Positions 1 through 7,587 of a stretch of 13,515 nucleotides of DNA are shown piece by piece; positions within the stretch are counted from its first letter, which is position 1; every line of letters starts with the position of its first letter. Source of the DNA: Cudoniella acicularis (Eukaryota > Ascomycota > Leotiomycetes > Helotiales > Helotiaceae); contig JAAMPI010001514.1 of NCBI GenBank assembly GCA_013054445.1, positions 1 to 13,515 on the forward strand. Reading direction: 5' to 3'. The notes under the pieces were generated by a model. The model saw nothing but the letters and a program-made list of their open reading frames with translations, had not been told where the DNA came from and did no database searches. Both the position numbers and the translations under genes were made by a program.

Positions 1-273
1 ATAAAGTGGCAAAATAACAACTATTCAGGGGGGGGGATAGTACTAGTAAGCTATTCTGACCTCTTATCAACAACGTCTACCCAATTCGGATATCACGCGC
101 GCTAACTAAAAATATACCATACATGTACTACATCTGCTAATTTAAGCGTGCATGTGGCGCTATACTCCCTTTGAGTCAGGACTTACGCGATAGTACTACT
201 AAGCGAGTCGCTATACCCTATGACGTCAGCTTCTCGATTCGTGAATTGTTCGGCAATCGGTGCTCAAGCACGA
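1..273. other. Gene-free stretch at left edge
   Basis: I see no open frame of useful length and no RNA gene here. The stretch contains a run of nine G residues at 28-36 and a perfect CRE-type palindrome at 221-228. It may be the downstream flank of the minus-strand material at 277-498. Confidence 0.5.
221..228. promoter_or_regulatory. CRE-like palindrome TGACGTCA
   Basis: The 8-bp palindrome TGACGTCA is the consensus bound by CREB/ATF-type bZIP factors, including fungal Atf1/AtfA regulators. No gene start is visible close by, so it could be a chance match or an upstream element of a gene left of the window. Confidence 0.2.
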
Positions 274-498
274 TCACTCATTAGACGAAAGCGACGCTAA
301 TACAACCCCTAGGGCGTAATAAATGTTAAATGTGAGGTGGTTGTAGCCGTCTTCAAGGATCGCCAGGCCAATCACCTGTTCGGCTTTCGGGAGGCATGCG
401 TTGCTGTCTGTTGGTGCCTTGTAGCCTGATACCCAAATAATCGATTCCGGACAAACGACGCCCTTCGACCTGTAGAAGCCGGCCGAACTCGAGCTTCT
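274..498 (-). CDS. Possible terminal exon or gene fragment
   Basis: A 74-codon open minus-strand frame runs from just after a TGA at 499-501 to a TGA at 274-276. It has no ATG, so it could only be a downstream exon or a remnant. The translation has protein-like composition, with segments such as GVVCPESIIWVSGYKAPTD and LPKAEQVIGLAILEDGYN, and a hydrophobic end, LGVVLASLSS. I do not recognise the family. Another minus frame across 340-510 also reads plausibly (EIMKKLEFGRLLQVEGRRLS), so a frameshifted remnant is possible. It lies directly downstream of the decayed locus at 525-2805 and might be its last part or an independent relic. Confidence 0.28.
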   Translation of the reverse strand, partial: RSSSSAGFYRSKGVVCPESIIWVSGYKAPTDSNACLPKAEQVIGLAILEDGYNHLTFNIYYALGVVLASLSSNE

Positions 499-524
499 TC
501 ATAATTTCTGAACACTTGAAGCTC

Positions 525-749
525 TTAAGGAGCGAGGATGAGAATGAGAACCGTGCACGTGGTAAATATGAGTTCTTTCTCCCCGTCGTCCCCCATCCCT
601 ATAAGGCTCTCGCGAGTTTCTCCTGAGACTAAAAATGCTCGAGTGGTCCTTTGACGGCTCCGGTAATAGTTATGATACTCATGGATGATGATTGGGGGAG
701 GTGGCACATGCCGCACATCCACGACGTCGTTTTGCTGTTGTCGATTTTG
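525..749 (-). pseudogene. C-terminal Pro-rich piece of the decaying gene
   Basis: After the TAA/TAG pair at 759-761 and 750-752, the same minus frame reopens with RHVPPPPIIIHEYHNYYRSR and runs to TAA 525-527. Poly-Pro plus aromatic/basic segments like this fit the low-complexity tail of the upstream charged protein. A 78-nt intron (GTATCT donor inside the EEGF/VSV codons, CAG acceptor before QNDVV) would splice out both stops in frame. The branch site is weak, so this remains a guess. Confidence 0.3.
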
Positions 750-758
750 CTAAGATTG

Positions 759-1553
759 TTATTCCTTAGCAGAATCAACAAAATTTCCATCTTCCAGCCT
801 GTCGACAGATACGAACCCTTCCTCAGTGAAGACTGTTCGACATCGTGCTGGGGAGTAGTGAGGGCTAGAATCGCTTTCGGAGGTATTTCGTGCACGTTGA
901 GACGACCCTCTGGCACGCCTTTGCCATTCATCTCGTTCCTTTTGGCGTTTCTTGGCCTCCTCCTTCAGCTTTTTCAATTTTGCGAGTTTCTCCTCCTGGA
1001 TCAATTTTTCTAACCTTTGCCGCTGATTTTCGCGATCGTAGCTTAAGTTCCGCATTGGCAGTGAAGGATCGCCTACAAAGTAATCACTTCTTTCTTCCAA
1101 AAGTTTGCACTCAATTACTCGTGGTGCGGACCGCGATTCAGATCGTGAACGTCTACGATGATGAGCGCCAGAGGGCCGGTAAAGGATTTCGATATCATCA
1201 CTTCGTCACCAGGATCGATTTCTCTCTCGGTAGTTGTGTTCAAATGCTTGATTGCGCAGTGGCATTTCATGTACATAGGGTCTGCGTTGCCTTTCCCAAG
1301 AACGAAATCTTTTTCTTCCTCTCGAGCCTTCCGGATCGCAATCGCTAATATCGTACTCAGAATAATCATGGTGATGATTCCCCGGTGAAAAGCTCCTGGA
1401 GTAATGGTGACTGTTTTCTCTTTCTATGTAGGCCTCTTTCATTTCCTTCTCCAGTAACTTCTCGTCTTCTTTTCTCGAGACTCTCTTCGCTCTCGCTTTT
1501 TTTCGTCGAAAAACTCTTTGTCTTAATATGGTGTATGGCACGGCCGTGCTATG
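759..1553 (-). pseudogene. Charged coiled-coil and Arg/Ser-rich part of the decaying gene
   Basis: One minus frame is open from below a TAG at 1554-1556 to TAA 759-761 except for a single TGA at 1206-1208. Upstream of that stop it is rich in Arg/Lys/Glu (RRKKARAKRVSRKEDEKLLE) with a His-rich patch. Downstream it continues as an Arg/Ser stretch (HHRRRSRSESRSAP) and a long predicted coiled coil (RQRLEKLIQEEKLAKLKKLK). Continuity of character on both sides suggests the TGA is a nonsense mutation. A second minus frame (1115-1369) overlaps the stop and also looks protein-like, so a local frameshift is an alternative. Confidence 0.38.
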
Positions 1554-1692
1554 CTACCTGGATGCTATCATTAGCTATTGTATTCAGGGGTTTAAAGGTG
1601 CGGGAGGGATATAAAATACACACTGCTTCATCAGCTTCCCGCTGAATATTTCTCGTCTAAGCTCGTAGCCAGTCTATAATTTCATGGCAATC

Positions 1693-2130
1693 TCACAAAA
1701 AAAAGGTAACTCGATCAACAGCAAGAGGATAACCTAAGTTATTCTTGGCCCTGACTTCACTAGGTTTCCAGGGGCTACTCCAGATATAGTCTTTGAACCT
1801 CCAACCTAGTTCTCGAAGCCGTGTATTAACCACAAAGTCGAAGTACAAATAAGGTAGTACATTCTCCATCAGAATTCTGCGACTCTCGTCTTTTTTGTTC
1901 TTGACCGGGATGTTCTCAATTGGCACAATTACAATGACAGTGATTGGCGTAATGAAGCTTTCGTATATTTCGGGCGTCCACGAGTGTGTTGAAGCCTCCG
2001 TTTGGAAGAACCAATGTGCGCAGCGATCGTACCCTCGTTGTGGCTCTGGTGGTCTTCGGAACCGGCACGGTTTTGTCATTGTCTCTTTAGGCGGATGGCA
2101 TTTGCAAAAATTGGTGTGGTTAGATGAGAC
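1693..2130 (-). pseudogene. Central segment of the decaying gene
   Basis: This open segment lies between TAA 2131-2133 and TGA 1693-1695. It has good protein character: a Cys/Pro-rich start (NFCKCHPPKETMTKPCRF), then YDRCAHWFFQTEASTHSWTP, a beta-like stretch SFITPITVIVIVPIENIPVK, and LPYLYFDFVVNTRLRELGWR. It ends at an 8-T run (1697-1704) followed by TGA. Beyond that stop the same frame continues DCHEIIDWLRA, TAG, then EADEAVCILYPSRTFKPL. The homopolymer could mark an indel. An alternative splice model joins this segment to a different upstream frame (AILKILGPGKALAAWT) through introns of 64 and 65 nt and avoids the TAA at 2131. Family not recognised. Confidence 0.4.
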
Positions 2131-2343
2131 TTAGAAATAGTGATGATACCTGTCCACGCCGCCAATGCCTTTCCAGGACCTAGTATCTTTAGAATTGCAT
2201 CTTGCATCTATTGAATTGTAAACAGAAAAAATGAATAGATAGAAACGCATGATATCTTACGTACAAGATTCAAAAGAAAGTCCTGTTCGCCAGGTTGTGG
2301 TGTCACGCTCGAAGGTTAAGGTATTGCCCCGCTGAACATGGGC

Positions 2344-2805
2344 TTAAAGGCTTAGCGTAACACCTGAAGCTGGAGTGTCACCAGAAATGCTGGCCTCGAA
2401 CCAAGACTTTTTCATCTTATCTTTGGCATGGATTTGGGGAAATTTATCCCCATTTGGTTTGACTTCGTGCTTCTCTTTATCGTGATACAAATAACGAACT
2501 GACACAAAGTCGAAGAATTTCTCCAATCGCTTTTTATATCTTAAGCGGTTGTTAGTTTACAAAGTCTAGAGCAGAGAGGATCCAATTTCAGCTCACCCCT
2601 TTTCAAAAGCGTGAATTTTGACCTGCAATTTGAACCTAGCAACAATTCGGAAATCCGTCTCAGTCCTTTCAATACACATAACCGGCTCCAGCACGCTGAC
2701 TGTCGGGTGTGCCCCCCTTCCCACACCAACACTTTCGCTAAGATCGAGAGGAATGACATCGGTCACTGTAGGTTTCTTCGGTCGTTCTTCTCGCAATTCT
2801 CCCAT
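2344..2805 (-). CDS. N-terminal exons of the decaying gene
   Basis: Coding bases are 2597-2805 and 2344-2539, joined across a 57-nt intron, giving 134 residues before a TAA. The ATG at 2805 is the first in its frame after an upstream TAG. The product begins MGELREERPKKPTVTDVIPL and includes FKLQVKIHAFEKG, which after splicing continues as YKKRLEKFFDFVSVRYLYHD and then KPNGDKFPQIHAKDKMKKSW. The intron is well supported: perfect GTGAGC donor, CTAAC branch site about 12 nt before the acceptor, and preserved reading frame. After the TAA at 2344, the same frame still reads protein-like (AHVQRGNTLTFERDTTTWRT), so this stop looks premature. No signal peptide or membrane segment is visible. Function unknown. 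Confidence 0.5.
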
Positions 2806-3691
2806 GGCTTCGCTCTCTGGCTTCCAAGCTATAAGTAACTAGATAAGTAAGAGTGGGGAAACAGCTGGTTACTGCAGTCCAAATTGTTTAACGCTTATCC
2901 GGGAGGGTGGTGAAGACCTAAAATAAAGTCACAATCACCAAGCCAGTAACTCTCATTACCACATTAGTAACCTGTCCATTCTACAAGCGGCAAGCGAGTC
3001 GGCAGACAGTGGTGTGACATACCGAGGACGACAGCTTGATGGCTGAATTTGTGCAACTTCAGACGCCTCCCGAGATCAGTTTGGGTGGCCTTTTTCTTGG
3101 AATTTCTTTTTTCAATTCTAGCAAATACGGATGGGGGGAACTGCCGAAATAGCTACTGTAGGGTATATCCAAAGCAAAGCTTTTAACACAACTCTACTAA
3201 ATTAACACTTTAAATTCGAAAACACTAATTGTTTTCTAATCTTGAGTTGCCTTTCGAAACTTCTTTTATATCAATTATTCGCAAAAACTTCTCGGAAAAT
3301 CTTTTCACAATTCTTCTTACCTTTGAGACAAGTAGTTGGCTTATACAATGACAAGGAAAGAACTCTGCTTCTAGTCTAAGCCAAGATTCCGGCTTTTGTA
3401 AGCTTTTGCATAGAACTCATTATTTGACCACACTTGAATGAAAAACCTCCAAAATTCTGGTGCGACTTCTTCCATGGCACCGCCGGCGGTTGGGAGGTGA
3501 CGAAAGAGAAAGAAACAATCGTACCACTGTCAGAACACCAGCAAAATCTCTCTAGCTTCTCAAAAGATTGCCGAAGCCCTTTAGTGATTCATGGCTGCAA
3601 AACGGCGGGGTAGAAAACTCCTGACCAGTCAACCTGCAGTAAGCTGCGTTTGGCCGACCACTTGCATCAGTCGATGAATTTTCTTCTGCAG
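2806..3691. other. Intergenic, upstream of the minus-strand locus
   Basis: No coding frame looks real here. A good GTATGT donor on the minus strand at 3017-3022 and acceptor-like TAG sites near 2830-2925 suggest a 5'-UTR intron of the minus-strand locus. Positions 3180-3340 are AT-rich. The open frame at 3552-3773 (minus) is rejected because it runs through the small inverted-repeat element and has no protein-like features. Confidence 0.4.
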
Positions 3692-3700
3692 CCTCATGCA
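3692..3700. repeat. Left copy of 9-bp target-site duplication
   Basis: CCTCATGCA is repeated exactly at 3764-3772, immediately flanking the inverted-repeat element between them. Confidence 0.6.
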
Positions 3701-3763
3701 GGTAAAGACTCAATCGACCACCCCCCTGTAATCGACCCCGGGGGTGGTTGATTGAGTCTTTCC
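3701..3763. mobile_element. 63-bp MITE-like foldback element
   Basis: Nearly the whole 63 bp is an inverted repeat: 22-bp arms at 3704-3725 and 3740-3761 pair with a single mismatch, around a 14-nt centre. Including the outer GG/CC bases and a one-base indel, the arms reach both ends. It is flanked by an exact 9-bp direct repeat, CCTCATGCA. Terminal inverted repeats plus a 9-bp duplication are the hallmark of DNA transposons; 9-11 bp duplications are typical of Mutator-like elements, so a MULE-derived miniature element is my best guess. It encodes nothing. It ends about 100 bp before the quinoprotein start codon and could form a strong hairpin in that gene's promoter or leader. The alternative is a chance palindrome, which the duplication argues against. 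Confidence 0.6.
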
Positions 3764-3772
3764 CCTCATGCA
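3764..3772. repeat. Right copy of 9-bp target-site duplication
   Basis: Exact copy of the CCTCATGCA at 3692-3700, directly abutting the right end of the foldback element. Confidence 0.6.
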
Positions 3773-3869
3773 TACCTGCGCTGCTTCGACCAGCTCCCTT
3801 AGTAGATCATCCGAAATCCTTTAATTATCTTAATGAGACTCGCCCTCCCAAAGATTTGGACAAGGCAAG

Positions 3870-5531
3870 ATGCTGCTCAACACTCTAGCAATTCTGTTTC
3901 TTGGGTTGCTTCCAGGGGCAAAATCCGACACCCAGACATCCGAGAATTCCTTCTCCGAATGGTCAGGATGGGGAGGAAACTATCGCAACAATCGATGGGC
4001 TTCTCAAACCAGCCCTATCTCCTCCTCCAACATTGATTCTATTATTGCTTCATGCAACGTCTCCTATCCGATTGGGATCAGTGCAACGCCTGTAGTATCT
4101 GGAAATGCAGTATATTATCCAACCTGGAATGGCTCATTTGCCGCTCTCGATTTTCAATCGTGCCGAATTCTCTGGCAGATAAATGTCACCGCCATTATTT
4201 CAAACTATGCTCCAATTGTCGGTCTTGTAAAGAACCAGACAAAGCCGGTGTCCCGAACGAGCCCGCAAATTGATGGCGACGTGGTGTACTTCGGAACCCT
4301 GACACATGCAATGATTGTCGCGGTCAATCGTCTGACGGGTCAAACTCTGGGTACCATACAGATAAATCCACATCCATTTGCAGTTATCACAATGTCCCCG
4401 ACATTCTTCGACGGCAAACTATTTGTTGGCGCCTCAAGCGTGGAAGAAAACCTCACCCTGCTACCTACCTATGTTTGCTGCTCCTTCGTAGGGAATATGG
4501 TTGCAATGACGTTCGCTGATGGGAAATTCAACGTTCTCTGGAACATAACTATGATACCTGAAGCTGAAGCAGCGATGGGCTGGTCTGGAGCCGCTCTATG
4601 GGGTAGCCAACCCGCTATTGACACCAATTTCCGCCAGGTCTTTGTTGCAACTGGAAACACATATTCGATCCCGGAAGTGATAATCCAATGCCAAGAGGCT
4701 ACCCAGAATATCACTGCTGTGGTCGAAGCTCTCGTCCCAGAGCCCTGTTTGCCGGCAACTATCTGGCAAGAAGCAGTTCTCGCTATCGATATTGACCTTG
4801 GGATCGTCAACTGGGTCCGTCAGCTATCACCTCTTGATGCCTTTACGGCGGCATGCGGATTCCCTGGTGTATCTCCCCAACAAAAGGCTCTGTGCCCTGA
4901 AATTCCAGGGCTGGATACTGACTTTGGGATGGCGCCGGCATTTGTGCCCGGCTCGCCATCTTCACCTTATGGGAGGGACACGGTGGTCATCGGACAGAAG
5001 AATGGTAATCTTTATGCTATGTCTGCGCAGGCTGGCCAGCTCTTCTGGTCAACAACTACCAGCCCGGATGGAATCGGGGGTGGCTTGAGTTGGGGCATTG
5101 CGGTAGATGACAGCCGTGTGTATTTCACCGCTATCAACTCAGCTGAGAGTATGTGGCGTCTCCAACCCTCAAATCAAACGACCAACCGAAGCGCATATGG
5201 GGCTGCATCTCTAGCAACTGGAGCTCTGCTTTGGGAAACCGCAACCCCATTAAATGGCGTGGCGTATGGGCCGCCCAGTATTGTTGGGGATTTGATGCTT
5301 GTTGCTCGAACTGGCTCGGATCCAAACGGTACTGCTAATTATGATGCGACCACTGGAGGCTTTTTGGCACTTCAAAAGACCACTGGGGGTATATTGACGG
5401 ATCTTGGGTTGAACACAAATTTTCACGGCGGCGTTGCAATCCAAGGCCGATATATTATTTTCGGCACGGGGTATAGCGGATTCACTCCCTCGGGATTAGT
5501 TCCCGGGGCAATTAATGTATTGCGGGTCTGA
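3870..5531 (+). CDS. Secreted PQQ-type beta-propeller quinoprotein (PVA dehydrogenase-like)
   Basis: Intronless, 553 residues, ATG to TGA. Residues 1-19 form a signal peptide (short N-region, hydrophobic LAILFLGLL, cleavage near GAKS), so the protein is probably secreted. The rest resembles PQQ-repeat beta-propellers: an N-terminal WSGWGGNYRNNRWA segment, repeated strands of the kind ATPVVSGNAVYYPTWNGSFA, SPQIDGDVVYFGTLT and TVVIGQKNGNLYAMSA, and Trp-containing blade ends (ILWQ, VLWN, LFWS, LLWE). An adjacent Cys pair at 203-204 in YVCCSFVGN recalls the vicinal cysteines near the PQQ of quinoprotein dehydrogenases. GWSGAALWGS (237-246) and TGNTYS (261-266) match the polyvinyl-alcohol-dehydrogenase-like branch. 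There is no CxxCH heme motif, so no cytochrome domain. About ten N-x-S/T sequons fit a glycoprotein. By family it would oxidise an alcohol or sugar outside the cell; substrate and true PQQ dependence are unknown. The start is set by the signal peptide. A MITE-like element lies about 100 bp upstream. Confidence 0.88.
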   Translation: MLLNTLAILFLGLLPGAKSDTQTSENSFSEWSGWGGNYRNNRWASQTSPISSSNIDSIIASCNVSYPIGISATPVVSGNAVYYPTWNGSFAALDFQSCRILWQINVTAIISNYAPIVGLVKNQTKPVSRTSPQIDGDVVYFGTLTHAMIVAVNRLTGQTLGTIQINPHPFAVITMSPTFFDGKLFVGASSVEENLTLLPTYVCCSFVGNMVAMTFADGKFNVLWNITMIPEAEAAMGWSGAALWGSQPAIDTNFRQVFVATGNTYSIPEVIIQCQEATQNITAVVEALVPEPCLPATIWQEAVLAIDIDLGIVNWVRQLSPLDAFTAACGFPGVSPQQKALCPEIPGLDTDFGMAPAFVPGSPSSPYGRDTVVIGQKNGNLYAMSAQAGQLFWSTTTSPDGIGGGLSWGIAVDDSRVYFTAINSAESMWRLQPSNQTTNRSAYGAASLATGALLWETATPLNGVAYGPPSIVGDLMLVARTGSDPNGTANYDATTGGFLALQKTTGGILTDLGLNTNFHGGVAIQGRYIIFGTGYSGFTPSGLVPGAINVLRV

Positions 5532-6360
5532 TTTCGATAAAGCGGAGTAGTTATAATCGACTTTCTATAAGTAAGAGACGATAGTAACTCGAATTTTAGG
5601 TCAATATAAGGTAAATGGAATAACGATACAGAGATCGGCGTCAAAATTCCTGCTAATATAAGACTTCTCCCTTCTACCTCCTTCAGCTAATCTCTAAACA
5701 TAACATGACACACGTATTCTTCCTCCAACTCCTCCTAGCCCGGCGGGGTCCGCATGGTTCACACAGAACTCTAGCGAAAACGAATGTCATGTTTCTACCT
5801 CACTTGTCACTCGACCATTTCTCAGTCACATCACAGCTTTGGAATTCAAGGTGGGCGTAACTCCACGGCTCGTCCTTAATCGTCTCTTTCTCCCATCGTT
5901 CAAGTGTGCTGTAGCTCCCACTACTGGTGGTGGTCTTCGCGGCACATTTTTCACCTAATGGATGGTCTTAGATCTAGGTTTCGAGAATTAAATTTCTAGT
6001 TTAGAGGGGTCTTGAAGGGGCAGAGATTGCTTACTTCGGTAGGCGGTTTGCTGCTGCTATATCTACCTTTGTTGCAGTCCGTGTTGTGTGTTTCTTCCTG
6101 TTGGCGGTGCGTGGATATATTGAATTGGGTTGGATTGAGGTGTGGTGACGAGGGCCTCTCTTTCTCCTATTTTTCGTGTAGAGAGGGTGGAGGTGAATGG
6201 GCGGATTAGGTTGCGGAGAGGAAGCAAAAGAAAGGCGAAAGGTCGTGAGATGGGGATTTGTGGGATTTGTTTTTGGGAGTTGATTGTTTACTTTTTGGAG
6301 AAGGACATGCGAGGGTAGTTATAGTTTAGTGAAAAGCCATAGATAGGCTTGAGTGGAATG
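5532..6360. other. Intergenic region downstream of the quinoprotein gene
   Basis: No convincing gene. The open frame at 6012-6209 starts with TTG and shows only a short hydrophobic run without family features. The stretch holds the 3' flank of the quinoprotein gene, then C/T-rich and G/T-rich sequence. No terminator-like or RNA structure was recognised. Confidence 0.45.
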
Positions 6361-6434
6361 ATTGAATGTACGTTTTGGATTGTTTTTAGCTGGGTGGTTA
6401 TCGTTGAATGGTGTGCGAAAGTTCTTCTGTTAAT

Positions 6435-6573
6435 CGTATAATCCCTAAGTCCGACTATAAAATATCGTTAACTCCAAAAACTGACCAAAAGTTATCATTA
6501 ACACATGACTCCGAGCACTTTAGAAAACTCTCAGAATTAATGATATTTTATGGTCGGAGTTAATCACTATACG
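6435..6573. repeat. 139-bp element with 41-bp imperfect inverted repeats
   Basis: Arms 6435-6475 and 6533-6573 align without gaps as inverted repeats, about 32 of 41 positions matching. The core CCGAC(T/C)ATAAAATATC is nearly identical. Most mismatches in the inner 31 bp are transitions. TGTTAAT occurs at 6428-6434 next to the left arm and at 6576-6582, two bases beyond the right arm, possibly a remnant of a target duplication. It looks like an old, mutated MITE or foldback element without coding capacity. Confidence 0.45.
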
Positions 6574-7128
6574 TTTGTTAATTCATATAACTTTGAGAAA
6601 ACTTTTGAATGTTATTTCTGAATATATGGTCTAATTGAATGTTATTTTTGAATGTACGTTTTAGCTGAATGTCTCTTGAATATTTCGTATGAGATCTAGC
6701 AAGGTTAGAATCGAAAGTACTGTTTTATGGTCCCTTTTCACAGCACTAATTTTGTTATTTTTAAATGTTCTCTTTTTCTAATGACCAGTTTATGCGAATA
6801 TCATTTTGGATATGCAAACAGAATGTATCTTAAATATTTTGTATATGAGTAGGGGAATCTGGAATTGGAAGTACTATTTTAATGTATACTTCCTACGCCT
6901 TGTGTTTACAAGGCTAGGCGAATATACCTTTAAATGTCCTAGTGAATGTCTCGTTAAAAATTTACGCGAGATCGAAAATTCTGGGACTGAATATCCCTTT
7001 CAAAGTCGCGGTTGTAGAAAAAAGAAATCCATTAAAAATGGGATTATGGGACTTGAAAGCATTTCAGACGAGGTCAGGCAACTCTGCTGCTTTATCAAAG
7101 GCTCGGAGTACTAAAAATTGAAGTTTAT

Positions 7129-7173
7129 ATTTATGTATCATATAGTTGAAATAAGCTATAATTATACATAAAT
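7129..7173. repeat. AT-rich hairpin
   Basis: Perfect 10-bp inverted arms ATTTATGTAT (7129-7138) and ATACATAAAT (7164-7173) with a partly self-complementary middle. In such AT-rich DNA this may be chance or part of the element debris. Confidence 0.3.
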
Positions 7174-7365
7174 GCTTTATCTTTTATAGGCTTAAGAGCA
7201 TTTATATATATAATTTAATAAGGGAACTTATATTTGGACCCTTTATGAATCATTCGCTTTTCAAAGCTCTCCGTTTCATATTCGATTCGTTAAGTAATGT
7301 CACGAATATATTCATGAATAATTCTGAATCATTTACTATTCATAATTCATTGAACAGACCTACAT

Positions 7366-7587
7366 ATGCGCGCTAAGTATCCCCGTGAACTGGCCCTGAA
7401 GGGTTCCTCTTCTGGCGAGGAGCTTGAGCAAGAGGAAGACTACGCAGAACGTAAAGAAATGATCCATCCTTCTCGGTGTGTGGTGGAGTTATCAGGTGAA
7501 AGCGACTTTACATTGAGAGAAGGGCAACTCTCGGACGTAGACATGGGAACATGCGCAATCAGGATAAATTCCCGAATAATGGAATAA
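7366..7587 (+). CDS. Small hypothetical protein, doubtful
   Basis: A 73-codon ATG frame (MRAKYPRELALKGSSSGEEL...) ends in TAA and sits in an island less AT-rich than its flanks. It is acidic, rich in Glu/Ser (GEELEQEEDYAERKEM), with no signal peptide, membrane segment or known motif. It directly follows the repeat region, so it may be a fragment of a decayed transposon gene rather than a host gene. No intron signals link it to neighbours. I do not recognise it. Confidence 0.2.
   Translation: MRAKYPRELALKGSSSGEELEQEEDYAERKEMIHPSRCVVELSGESDFTLREGQLSDVDMGTCAIRINSRIME

Larger units (their letters stand above)
525..2805 (-). pseudogene. Decaying multi-exon gene, unknown fungal family
   Basis: This locus reads right to left as one protein. 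An N-terminal exon starts at ATG 2805, is followed by an intron at 2540-2596 (GTGAGC donor, CTAAC branch, AAG acceptor) and probably one at about 2208-2264 (GTACGT...TAG). A conserved-looking central segment covers 1693-2130 and an Arg/Glu/Lys- and Arg/Ser-rich coiled-coil tail lies at 525-1553. In-frame stops lie at 2344-2346 (TAA), 2131-2133 (TAA), 1693-1695 (TGA), 1657-1659 (TAG), 1549-1551 (TAG), 1206-1208 (TGA), 759-761 (TAA) and 750-752 (TAG), and the reading frame changes near 1550. Protein-like sequence resumes in the same frame after several of these stops, which favours decay over a set of separate genes. Some stops could be removed by splicing: 2131 by a 65-nt intron, 759/750 by a 78-nt intron. 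A GTATGT donor at 3017-3022 (minus) suggests a 5'-UTR intron. I do not recognise the family; a partly expressed gene is not excluded. Confidence 0.45.
6364..7365. repeat. AT-rich degenerate repeat region, transposon debris
   Basis: Strongly AT-rich and full of diverged repeats. GAATGTACGTTTT occurs exactly at 6364-6376 and 6650-6662. Longer related blocks begin at about 6667, 6821 and 6944; the latter two are also similar in the preceding 30 bp, giving a spacing of 123 bp. Block 1 (GAATGTCTCTTGAATATTTC) and block 2 (GAATGTATCTTAAATATTTT) differ mostly by C/T and G/A changes, a pattern seen after repeat-induced point mutation (RIP) in ascomycetes. The frame at 6806-7114 spans these blocks and is not believed. 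Parent element unknown. Confidence 0.5.

Noticed and set aside
3704..3761. Rho-independent terminator
   Set aside because: The hairpin is strong, but this is eukaryotic DNA and the flanking 9-bp duplication points to a transposon.
3552..3773. 73-codon minus-strand frame
   Set aside because: It runs through the foldback element and its flanking duplication; it has no motif or consistent protein character.
4469..4810. 113-codon minus-strand frame opposite the quinoprotein gene
   Set aside because: Antisense shadow of a clearly coding plus-strand frame.
6012..6209. 65-codon plus-strand frame with a hydrophobic start
   Set aside because: It starts at TTG, has no usable ATG signal peptide, and lies in low-complexity G/T-rich DNA.
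6806..7114. 102-codon plus-strand frame
   Set aside because: It covers diverged direct repeats in AT-rich DNA, and the coding-like length is explained by chance.
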